A stretch of 20,277 nt of DNA from Pseudomonadota bacterium (GTDB lineage: Bacteria; Pseudomonadota; Alphaproteobacteria; Ferrovibrionales; Ferrovibrionaceae), in contig JAEYTW010000107.1 in NCBI GenBank assembly GCA_023433835.1, forward strand, positions 1 through 20,277, written 5' to 3'. The position numbers were made by a program, and so were the translations under genes. The notes beneath the pieces are model-generated. The model did not search any database. It saw only the letters and a list, made by a program, of their open reading frames with translations, and was not told the DNA's origin. This document shows, piece after piece, positions 6,516-12,767 of this stretch; position 1 is the stretch's first letter; each line of letters opens with the position of its first letter.

Positions 6516-8699
6516 ATGAGCAGCGAAGGCAAGTGCCCGGTGGACCATGGCCGCGTCGAGGGCAACGCGGTGCTGTTCGAGATGACCAACCGGCTATGGT
6601 GGCCGGCCCAGCTCGATCTCTCGGTGCTGCACCAGAACCCGCCGGCCGGCAACCCGATGCCCGACGGTTTCGACTATGCCGCGGCGTTCAAAAGCCTCGA
6701 TCTCAAGGCGGTCAAGCAGGACATCGTCGCGCTGATGACGACGTCGCAGGCGTGGTGGCCGGCCGATTTCGGCCATTACGGCCCGTTCTTCATCCGCATG
6801 GCCTGGCACAGCGCCGGCACCTATCGCGTGGGCGACGGCCGCGGCGGCGCGGGCTACGGCACCCAGCGCTTCGCCCCGCTCAATTCCTGGCCGGACAATG
6901 CCAATCTCGACAAGGCGCGGCGCCTACTCTGGCCGGTCAAGCAGAAATACGGCCGCAAGCTGTCCTGGGCCGACCTCCTGATCCTCGCCGGCAATTGCGC
7001 GCTGGAATCGATGGGCTTCCAGACCGCGGGCTTCGGCGGCGGCCGTACCGATGTGTGGGAGCCGCAGAACGATATCTTCTGGGGCCCGGAACGCGAGTGG
7101 CTGGGCGACAAGCGCTACAGCGGCGACCGCGACCTGGCCAACCCGCTCGCCGCCGTGCAAATGGGCCTGATCTACGTCAACCCGGAAGGCCCCAACGGCG
7201 AACCCGACCCGCTGAAATCTGCCCGCGATATCCGAGAGACCTTCGCCCGCATGGCGATGGACGACGAGGAGACCGTGGCGCTGATCGCCGGCGGCCACAC
7301 CTTCGGCAAGACCCATGGCGCCGCCGACCCGTCGAAATATGTCGGCCCCGAACCGGAAGGCGCCGGCATCGAGGAGCAGGGGCTGGGCTGGACCAATTCG
7401 TACGGTTCGGGCCGCGGCACCGACACGATCACCTCGGGCCTCGAGGTGACCTGGAGCCAGAAGCCGACGCAATGGTCCAACCACTTCTTCGACAATCTGT
7501 TCAAGTACGACTGGGAGCTGACGAAGAGCCCGGCCGGCGCGCATCAATGGCGGCCGAAGAATTTCGATCCGGCCGACGGCGTGCCCGACGCCCATGATCC
7601 CGCCAAGCGCCATCCGCCGATGATGCTGACCTCGGATCTCGCCCTGCGCATCGATCCGGCCTACGAGAAGATCTCCCGCCGTTTCCACGAGAACCCCGAC
7701 CAGTTCGCCAGGGCCTTCGCCGAAGCCTGGTACAAGCTGACCCATCGCGACATGGGCCCGCATGTCCGCCTGCTGGGGCCGGAAGTGCCGGCCGAGGCGC
7801 GGCTGTGGCAGGATCCGGTGCCGGCACCCGATCACCCGCCGATCGACGAAGCCGATATCGCCGCGCTGAAGACCCAGATCCTGGCCTCGGGCCTTTCGAT
7901 CTCGCGCCTGGTGGCAACGGCCTGGGCTTCGGCATCAAGCTTCCGCGGCTCCGACAAGCGCGGCGGGGCCAACGGCGCGCGCATCCGGCTGGCCCCGGCC
8001 AAGGATTGGGCGGTGAACGAACCGGCCGAGCTTGCCCGCGCGCTCGCCGCGCTTGAGGGTATTCAGAAGGCTTTCCCCAAGAAAGTCTCGCTCGCCGATC
8101 TGGTCGTGCTGGGCGGCTGCGCGGGCGTCGAGGCGGCGGCCAGGAAGGCCGGCCACGACATCAAGGTGCCGTTCACCCCGGGCCGGACCGATGCCGCGCA
8201 GGAGGAGACGGATCCGCATTCCTACGCGGTGCTGGAGCCCAGGATCGACGGCTTCCGCAACTTCGTCGGCATCGAGCAGAAGTACCTCCCCGAGGAGATG
8301 CTGGTCGATCGCGCCAACCTGCTGACGCTCACGGCGCCGGAAATGACGGTGCTGATCGGCGGCCTGCGGGTGCTGGGCGTCAATGTCGGCGGCGCGAAGC
8401 ACGGCGTGTTCACCGATCGGCCGGAAACCCTGACCAACGACTTCTTCGTCAACCTGCTGGCTTCCGGCACCCAGGTGACATGGACGGCCAGGGACGGCGA
8501 CGTCTTCGTGGCGACCGACAAGGCGACCGGCGCGGAGAAGTGGACGGCCACGCGGGTCGACCTGATCTTCGGCTCGAACTCGCAATTGCGCGCGCTGGCC
8601 GAGGCCTATGCGACCGACGATGCCGGCGGCCTGTTCGTCGATGCCTTCGTCAAGGCCTGGAACAAGGTGATGAACCTCGACCGGTTCGACGTCGGCTGA
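6516..8699 (+). CDS. katG: Catalase-peroxidase KatG
   Basis: The 727-residue protein is a bifunctional heme catalase-peroxidase that removes hydrogen peroxide. The distal pocket is R94, W97 and H98 in RMAWHSAGTYR, and the proximal heme ligand is H261 in IAGGHTFGKTHG. The residues forming the Met-Tyr-Trp adduct needed for catalase activity appear as W97, Y220 (LIYVNPEGP) and M246 (FARMAMDDEE). The second, non-heme peroxidase-like domain is complete to the C-terminus. AAGGAGA at 6501-6507 sits 8 bases before ATG 6516, and MSSEGKCPVDHG is a normal KatG start; the in-frame ATG at 6450 would add 22 unconserved residues and is less likely. No oxyR gene is adjacent. The N-terminal half and the heme domain look fully functional. 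Confidence 0.97.
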   Translation: MSSEGKCPVDHGRVEGNAVLFEMTNRLWWPAQLDLSVLHQNPPAGNPMPDGFDYAAAFKSLDLKAVKQDIVALMTTSQAWWPADFGHYGPFFIRMAWHSAGTYRVGDGRGGAGYGTQRFAPLNSWPDNANLDKARRLLWPVKQKYGRKLSWADLLILAGNCALESMGFQTAGFGGGRTDVWEPQNDIFWGPEREWLGDKRYSGDRDLANPLAAVQMGLIYVNPEGPNGEPDPLKSARDIRETFARMAMDDEETVALIAGGHTFGKTHGAADPSKYVGPEPEGAGIEEQGLGWTNSYGSGRGTDTITSGLEVTWSQKPTQWSNHFFDNLFKYDWELTKSPAGAHQWRPKNFDPADGVPDAHDPAKRHPPMMLTSDLALRIDPAYEKISRRFHENPDQFARAFAEAWYKLTHRDMGPHVRLLGPEVPAEARLWQDPVPAPDHPPIDEADIAALKTQILASGLSISRLVATAWASASSFRGSDKRGGANGARIRLAPAKDWAVNEPAELARALAALEGIQKAFPKKVSLADLVVLGGCAGVEAAARKAGHDIKVPFTPGRTDAAQEETDPHSYAVLEPRIDGFRNFVGIEQKYLPEEMLVDRANLLTLTAPEMTVLIGGLRVLGVNVGGAKHGVFTDRPETLTNDFFVNLLASGTQVTWTARDGDVFVATDKATGAEKWTATRVDLIFGSNSQLRALAEAYATDDAGGLFVDAFVKAWNKVMNLDRFDVG

Positions 8700-8740
8700 T
8701 AGTGGGCGGAGCGGTTAATATAGGCTCATAAACCTACGAT

Positions 8741-8886
8741 CGTCATCCCGGCCTTCGCCCATGGGAGCTGACTTTAGGCCTGGATGGCGACTTGAAATCC
8801 AATCGTCGCCCCGGGCTTGATCCGGGGCCCAGGGAAAACGCCGTGCCGCTTGCGGCATCCTTGCCCTGGATCTCCGCTTTCGAGCC
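8741..8886 (-). repeat. Dispersed intergenic repeat, left copy, truncated next to the IS
   Basis: The segment starts CGTCATCCCGG and ends CCCTGGATCTCCGCTTTCGAGC, with internal hairpins CCCCGG...CCGGGG and CCGC...GCGG. This pattern (CGTCAT-CCCGG edges with a TCCAGGG/CCCTGGA core) is typical of dispersed intergenic palindromic repeats in alphaproteobacteria. Its inner edge matches the inverse of the copy at 10418-10510 over about 19 bases with two mismatches, then both diverge at the same point. Confidence 0.6.
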
Positions 8887-8952
8887 TGTAACCAGATCAG
8901 GATTTTGGCCGCTGATCCGGTAGTAGCCGGGTTTTTCGGGTGTATTTTGGTT

Positions 8953-8995
8953 GGCAAGGAGCCGTCGGCCGTTCCGACGGCTCTTTCACCTTGCC
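8953..8995. terminator. Long hairpin downstream of the transposase gene
   Basis: GAGCCGTCGG (8959-8968) pairs perfectly with CCGACGGCTC (8974-8983) around the loop CCGTT. An outer stem GGCAAG (8953-8958) pairs with CTTGCC (8990-8995). On the plus strand the inner stem is followed by only three T residues. It could terminate transcripts from either side or insulate the transposase gene from katG read-through. Confidence 0.5.
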
Positions 8996-9037
8996 TGAGA
9001 CAGTCATAAAGCCCTCCCCGGGCGCAGTGAGGAGGTT

Positions 9038-10354
9038 TCAGGCGGCAGTCGGTTCTGCCTTCGCTTCGCTCTCCGCAATCAGCCGATAGGCGCGCCACAG
9101 ATTATGGGCGATGGCGTGGATGAGGGCGACGGCGCGCACCTTTTCGATGCCGCGGACCAGCAGCCTGGCCAATCCCCTGTTTTTCATGTGGGCATGGACG
9201 CGCTCGATATGCTTCCGGCGCCCGTAGATCTCCTTGGCCTCATCGGTCTTCATCCGGGCACGCCAATCCTGGAGCGGCTGGGCCTCCTTGGCTCTCTTCG
9301 CTTCACGTTTGCGCAGGCTCTCCGGGGTAATGTCTTCCCTGTCCTCCGGCAGTGGCCGGAAGATCACCATGCCCGGGTAAATTTCGGCGAAGTTCTCAAT
9401 GTCGCCCTGGGTAATGCTGCGCGTATCGCCCAGCAGCCGGCCTGGCGCCTGCCCGCAACGGTTTTTGATCTGCTCGATCAGGCCTTGCGCCAAGCCGGTG
9501 TCGTTGCGCCGGTCGGTTGGCTCTACTGTGAGAACGAAGCCGTTCTCGGCTACGACCTGGAGATTCCAGGCCGGGCAGGTCGCTCCCGTCGCCAGCCGCA
9601 TCGATCGGGCCTGCGGATCGGTCGTGGAGACGCTGGGAGCCCGCTTCTCAGCCTCTGCCTTGGCATGGGTCTTTGCCCGATGCTTCTTCTCTTCTTCCAA
9701 CTTGTCCAGCTGGGCCTTGGCCTCCGTGATCCGCCGCGCCTGCTCTGCCGCCGCATCCTGCGCCCGCTGCCGATGCCGACGCTCACCCGCAGACGCGTCT
9801 CCATCCAGCTCCTGCTTCAACGCCTCGATCCGCTCGGCGACCCGCGCCTCGATCTTCTCCAGCCGCGACCGCCCCGACATCGAACCGGGGCTCGCCGCCG
9901 CGCGCAGCTTCGTCCCGTCGATCGCCACTTCCTCCAGCGTCACAAGCCCGGTGGCCATCAGCACCGTCAGGCTCCGGGTCAGAACCTTGTCCAGCTTCTC
10001 CACGTGCTGACGCCGGAACTCGCTCAGCAGGTTATGGTTGACCGGCGCCCCGCCCCGCAGCCAGCGGTAAGCCGTATGATCCTGGCTCAGACGATCAATC
10101 GCCCGCGCAGAACCAACCCCGTCCAGCGTCGCATAAAGCCACAGCCCCAGCAGAACCTTCGGGTCCGTCGCCGCTTGCCCGGCACGACCCTCTCGCGACT
10201 TAACCGCCGCATAGAATTCGCTCAGATCCAGCGTCTCGACGAAGCGCCACACGATCCGAGCCCGGTGGTCCGACGAAAGCTGACTGTCAAGGTCGACAAG
10301 GTCCCAACGCGGCTGACCTCGATCCGCTCCGACAACCCGCGCTCCACCCGTCAT
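9038..10354 (-). CDS. IS1182-like family transposase (DDE type)
   Basis: The 438-residue transposase has the IS1182 architecture: an N-terminal DUF772-like domain (about residues 25-130, with DPKVLLGLWLYATLDGVGSA and YRWLRGGAPVNHNLLSEFR), the first catalytic Asp at D146 in EVAIDGTKL, a basic coiled-coil-like insert (about 163-240), STTDPQARSM, and a C-terminal catalytic part. The probable second Asp is D310 in LLGDTRSITQGDIE, where most relatives I know read DGGF-like; the catalytic Glu is probably E384 in HIERVHAHMKNRGL. The tail RGIEKVRAVALIHAIAHNLW is strongly typical. AGGAGG at 10360-10365, 5 bases before the ATG, is the best ribosome-binding site in the window. The frame is intact, so the copy may be active. 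Confidence 0.92.
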   Translation of the reverse strand: MTGGARVVGADRGQPRWDLVDLDSQLSSDHRARIVWRFVETLDLSEFYAAVKSREGRAGQAATDPKVLLGLWLYATLDGVGSARAIDRLSQDHTAYRWLRGGAPVNHNLLSEFRRQHVEKLDKVLTRSLTVLMATGLVTLEEVAIDGTKLRAAASPGSMSGRSRLEKIEARVAERIEALKQELDGDASAGERRHRQRAQDAAAEQARRITEAKAQLDKLEEEKKHRAKTHAKAEAEKRAPSVSTTDPQARSMRLATGATCPAWNLQVVAENGFVLTVEPTDRRNDTGLAQGLIEQIKNRCGQAPGRLLGDTRSITQGDIENFAEIYPGMVIFRPLPEDREDITPESLRKREAKRAKEAQPLQDWRARMKTDEAKEIYGRRKHIERVHAHMKNRGLARLLVRGIEKVRAVALIHAIAHNLWRAYRLIAESEAKAEPTAA

Positions 10355-10417
10355 CTCAACCTCCTGTGCTCAACACCAAGTGAATCACACCAGGGCGAGT
10401 TGGGGAATCGGTGACAC

Positions 10418-10510
10418 GCTCGAAAGCGGGAATCCAGGGTAAGCGCGGCGCCGCCTGCGACGTCCTTGCTCTGGATTCCGGGTCTGCGCTTCGCTCCGCC
10501 CGGAATGACG
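10418..10510 (+). repeat. Dispersed intergenic repeat, right copy, truncated next to the IS
   Basis: The segment runs from GCTCGAAAGCGGGAATCCAGGG to CCCGGAATGACG, with a central TCCAGGG/CTCTGGA pair and a GCGCTTCGCTCCGCCCGG hairpin. It is oriented opposite to the copy at 8741-8886, so the two face each other across the transposase. Its inner edge lacks the CGTCATTCCCG border expected of an intact unit, as if cut by the insertion. Confidence 0.6.
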
Positions 10511-10525
10511 GAAATTTGCGGGCGA

Positions 10526-10753
10526 TCAGCCGTGGCGGGCGACGAAATCCCTGAGCTTGTCGAGCAGGGCGCCCGGCACCGGGTCCTGCCCGCCGATGAT
10601 CAGGTTCAGCTTCACCCGGTCCAGTCCGACATGCATCGCCAGCTTGGTCGCATCGTAACCGGCCCGCAGACGGGCCTGGTTGATGACCTGATTGGCTTCC
10701 GGGGCCAGATAGGTCCGGCCGTGGGCGACTTTGAGCGGCAAATTTGCAGCCAT
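10526..10753 (-). CDS. Small protein resembling an XRE/Cro-type helix-turn-helix
   Basis: This 75-residue reading frame has GC-rich third positions like its neighbours and looks genuinely coding. From about residue 22 it reads NQVINQARLRAGYDATKLAM followed by HVGLDRVKLNLIIGG, which resembles the helix spacing of XRE-type repressors (arginine-rich helix 1, a K-L-A turn, then hydrophobic helices ending LLDKLRDFVARHG). I do not recognise a named family. No strong ribosome-binding site precedes the ATG, but TAGAAT on the minus strand (10758-10763) ends 4 bases before it, which would suit a leaderless transcript. It is divergent from the cys cluster and 16 bases beyond the right repeat copy. A role in regulating the cys genes is possible, but unsupported beyond position. 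Confidence 0.55.
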   Translation of the reverse strand: MAANLPLKVAHGRTYLAPEANQVINQARLRAGYDATKLAMHVGLDRVKLNLIIGGQDPVPGALLDKLRDFVARHG

Positions 10754-10962
10754 GTGAATTCTACACCTGGAGCTGGTCGGGTGGCGTTATGTCGGTGAAT
10801 CGGGACGCGTCGATTAACGCTTCCTTAACCATCACAGCATGCCTGAAACCGCTTTCCCTGGCAATCACAAAGCTCGCTTTTTAGCTTAAATCGCTGAATG
10901 GGTTATAAAATAGTCATATTTCACATATTAAACACAAAAAAAGAGTTATTTATATTTACAAT

Positions 10963-10972
10963 CACAATTGTG
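10963..10972. promoter_or_regulatory. Perfect palindrome CACAATTGTG, candidate activator site
   Basis: The 10-base palindrome sits 13 bases upstream of the predicted cysG -35 hexamer, inside the AT-rich block. That is where a LysR-type activator would be expected to contact DNA next to RNA polymerase. The binding protein is not identified. Confidence 0.35.
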
Positions 10973-10984
10973 TTGTTAAAGTCA

Positions 10985-11013
10985 TTGAGTGCGAAACCGG
11001 AATGTGAAATAGT
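10985..11013 (+). promoter_or_regulatory. Predicted promoter of the cys cluster
   Basis: TTGAGT (10985-10990) and AATAGT (11008-11013) are separated by 17 bases, and each matches its consensus hexamer at four of six positions. Transcription would begin near 11020, giving a leader of about 43 bases before cysG with AGAAGGA at 11047-11053. The weak hexamers fit an activator-dependent promoter. Confidence 0.4.
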
Positions 11014-11062
11014 CCTTCACACAGTCAGACCCTTTTCCCGGGTCGCAGAAGGACCGCCTGCC

Positions 11063-12472
11063 ATGGATCAGTTCCCGGTTTTCCTCGCGCTCAAGGGCCG
11101 CTCGGCCCTCGTCGTCGGTGGCGGTGAACTCGCCGCGCGCAAGGCCCGCCTGCTGGCGGCCGCCGGTGCCCGTGTCACCATCCTCAGCCCGGCCGTCACT
11201 GCCGAAGTCCGCGCCTTGCTGGGCGAAGGCGCAGTCCAGCATGCGGCCCGCGCCTTCGCCCCGGCCGACATCGCCGGCCACGCCCTGGTCTTCGCCGCCT
11301 CTGGCGACCGGGCGCAGGACCTCGCCGTCGGTGCGGCGGCCGATGCGGCCAACGTTCCGTTCAACGTCGTCGACGATGCCGTCAATTCCTCTTTCCTGAT
11401 GCCGGCGATCATCGATCGCGGCCAGATCGTCGTGGCCATCGGCACGGGTGGCGCGGCGCCGGTCCTGGCCCGCCGCGTGCGAGACGCGGTCGAAGCCGTG
11501 CTGCCCGCCCGGCTCGGCCGGCTGGCCGAGATCGCCGCGCGCTTCCGCGATCAGGTCAAGGCGACCGTGGCCGATGCCGTCGCCCGCCGCCGCTTCTGGG
11601 AGCGCTTCTTCGCCTCCAACCTGGCCGAGCGCGTGCTGTCGGGTGACGAGCGCGGCGTGGATGCCGAGCTCGGCGCCCTGATCCGGCGCGAAGGCCAGGC
11701 AGCGCCGGAGCGTGGGATCCTCTATATCGTCGGCGCCGGCCCGGGCGACCCCGAGCTCCTGACCCTGAAGGCCGCCCGCGTGATGGCCGAGGTCGATATC
11801 GTCTTCCACGACGAACTGGTGACGCCAGAGATCCTCGACCGCGTCCGCCGCGATGCCGAGCGGGTCAATGTCGGCAAGCGCGCCGGCGCCCACAACTTCA
11901 CCCAGGACGAGATCAACGACCTCATCGTGGCCGCGACCCGCGCCGGCAAGCGCGTGCTGCGGCTGAAGGGCGGCGATCCCTTCGTGTTCGGCCGCGGCGG
12001 CGAAGAGGTCGACTATGCCGAGCGGCATGGCGTCAAGGTCGTCGTGGTGCCGGGCATCACAGCCGCGCTCGGCGCCACCGCCGCCGCCGGCATTCCGCTG
12101 ACCCATCGCCGCGATGCCGGCGCCGTCACCCTGGTCACCGGCCAGGGCGCCGACGGCCTGCCGCGCATCGACTGGCAGGCGGCCGCCCGGCCTGACCAGA
12201 CCGTCGTCGTCTACATGGGGGTGGCACAGGCCGGCACCATCGCCGATCGCCTGGTTGCAGAAGGCATCAACCCGGCCACTCCGGTGGCCGTGATCGAGAA
12301 CGGCACCCGTCCCGACCAGCGCGTGGTCACCGGCCCGGTCGCCGAGCTTGGCCGGCTGGTCGCCGACCACCGCATCGTCGCCCCCGCGCTGCTCGTCATC
12401 GGCGAAGTCGCGCGGCGGGCCAAGGCTTCCTCTGCCCTGGCCGCCGACCTGGCCTGGCAGGCCGCGTACTGA
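11063..12472 (+). CDS. cysG: Siroheme synthase CysG (trifunctional)
   Basis: The 469-residue protein makes siroheme, the cofactor of the sulfite reductase encoded downstream. The N-terminal half (about 1-150) is the precorrin-2 dehydrogenase/ferrochelatase module, with the nucleotide-binding LVVGGGELAARKARLL at 17-32 and Asp104 in NVVDD, the position of the catalytic Asp in the Salmonella enzyme. The C-terminal half (about 217-460) is the uroporphyrinogen III methyltransferase, with GAGPGDPELLT (224-234), LRLKGGDPFVFGRGGEE and VPGITAALGATAAAGIPLTH. Length and order are standard for the fused enzyme. AGAAGGA lies 9 bases before ATG 11063; an in-frame ATG at 10898 would add 55 residues encoded by the AT-rich leader and is not credible. 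It is the first gene of the cys cluster. Confidence 0.96.
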   Translation: MDQFPVFLALKGRSALVVGGGELAARKARLLAAAGARVTILSPAVTAEVRALLGEGAVQHAARAFAPADIAGHALVFAASGDRAQDLAVGAAADAANVPFNVVDDAVNSSFLMPAIIDRGQIVVAIGTGGAAPVLARRVRDAVEAVLPARLGRLAEIAARFRDQVKATVADAVARRRFWERFFASNLAERVLSGDERGVDAELGALIRREGQAAPERGILYIVGAGPGDPELLTLKAARVMAEVDIVFHDELVTPEILDRVRRDAERVNVGKRAGAHNFTQDEINDLIVAATRAGKRVLRLKGGDPFVFGRGGEEVDYAERHGVKVVVVPGITAALGATAAAGIPLTHRRDAGAVTLVTGQGADGLPRIDWQAAARPDQTVVVYMGVAQAGTIADRLVAEGINPATPVAVIENGTRPDQRVVTGPVAELGRLVADHRIVAPALLVIGEVARRAKASSALAADLAWQAAY

Positions 12473-12489
12473 GGAAAGAGTCGCTGTCT

Positions 12490-12753
12490 ATGTCGCTTAA
12501 AGTCGCCACCGCCAACCGCCTGATCGACGGCCGCGTCGTCTTTCTGGGTGCCGAATCGCGCTGGCAGGAACGCATTGCCGATGCCGTCGCCGCCGAAGGC
12601 CCCGAGGCCGACGCGCTGATGAAGACGGCCGACTACCACGTCGCCACGGCGGTGGTCGTCGGCGCCTATCTGATCGACGTCACGTCCGGGGTCGAGGGGC
12701 TGGTTCCGACCGCCCTGAAGGAGCGCATCCGCGCTTTCGGCCCCACCGTTTAG
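12490..12753 (+). CDS. DUF2849 domain-containing protein
   Basis: This 87-residue protein begins MSLKVATANRLIDGRVVFL and contains TADYHVATAVVVGAYLIDV, both typical of DUF2849, a small family known to me mainly from alphaproteobacteria, where it sits between cysG and the sulfite reductase gene. No enzymatic motif, cysteine, signal peptide or membrane segment is visible. GAGGAAAGAG (12471-12480) lies 9 bases before the ATG and overlaps the end of cysG, so the two genes are translated from the same message. The stop codon touches the next reading frame. Its constant neighbourhood implies a role in sulfite reduction, possibly as an accessory or electron-transfer adaptor, but this is inference and no biochemical function is established to my knowledge. 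Confidence 0.92.
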   Translation: MSLKVATANRLIDGRVVFLGAESRWQERIADAVAAEGPEADALMKTADYHVATAVVVGAYLIDVTSGVEGLVPTALKERIRAFGPTV

Positions 12754-12767
12754 TGAGACGCGAAGCC

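Larger units (their letters stand above)
8700..9037. other. Intergenic stretch after katG: repeat copy, hairpin, likely left end of an IS
   Basis: No credible gene is visible in these 338 bases. The stretch holds a dispersed hairpin-forming repeat (8741-8886), a short sequence resembling a terminal inverted repeat (from 8887), a weak CCGG-based hairpin followed by TTTTT near 8918-8937, and a long perfect hairpin at 8953-8995. The bases from 8887 onwards are probably the non-coding left end of the insertion sequence. Confidence 0.6.
8887..10416 (-). mobile_element. Insertion sequence, IS1182-like; ends tentative
   Basis: The element is about 1.5 kb and carries one transposase gene on the minus strand. 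Proposed ends are TGTAACC.GAT at the left (from 8887) and, on the minus strand, TGTCACC.GAT at the right (to 10416), an imperfect terminal inverted repeat. Both ends abut inward-facing copies of the same dispersed repeat. I could not identify a target-site duplication, and the weak terminal match means the boundaries could be off by several bases. The size and gene organisation fit the IS1182 family. Confidence 0.5.
10754..11062. other. Divergent intergenic region with an AT-rich core upstream of cysG
   Basis: These 309 bases hold no convincing gene. From about 10881 to 10985 the sequence is strikingly AT-rich for this genome, with runs such as GGTTATAAAATAG and CACAAAAAAAGAG. It contains AAGCT/AGCTT arms (10870-10887) and the perfect 10-bp palindrome CACAATTGTG (10963-10972). 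In bacteria, assimilatory sulfate genes are commonly activated by LysR-type regulators (CysB/Cbl) that bind AT-rich upstream DNA, so this is a good candidate for the activator region of the cys cluster. Confidence 0.6.

Noticed and set aside
8741..8886. CRISPR-like or tandem repeat array in the hairpin-rich region
   Set aside because: The repeated strings are inverted arms of a dispersed palindromic repeat, not regularly spaced direct repeats, and no cas gene is present.
8918..8937. Intrinsic terminator for katG (CCGG arms followed by TTTTT)
   Set aside because: The stem is only about four pairs, so I did not list it as a separate feature.
9104..10414. A 436-codon plus-strand frame opposite the transposase
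   Set aside because: It mirrors the transposase gene; the minus strand has the full IS1182 motifs and a strong ribosome-binding site.
10870..11062. A SAM-type or other sulfur-responsive riboswitch in the cysG leader
   Set aside because: I could not build a conserved riboswitch core. The AT-rich block lies mostly upstream of the predicted transcription start, so DNA-level regulation is more likely.
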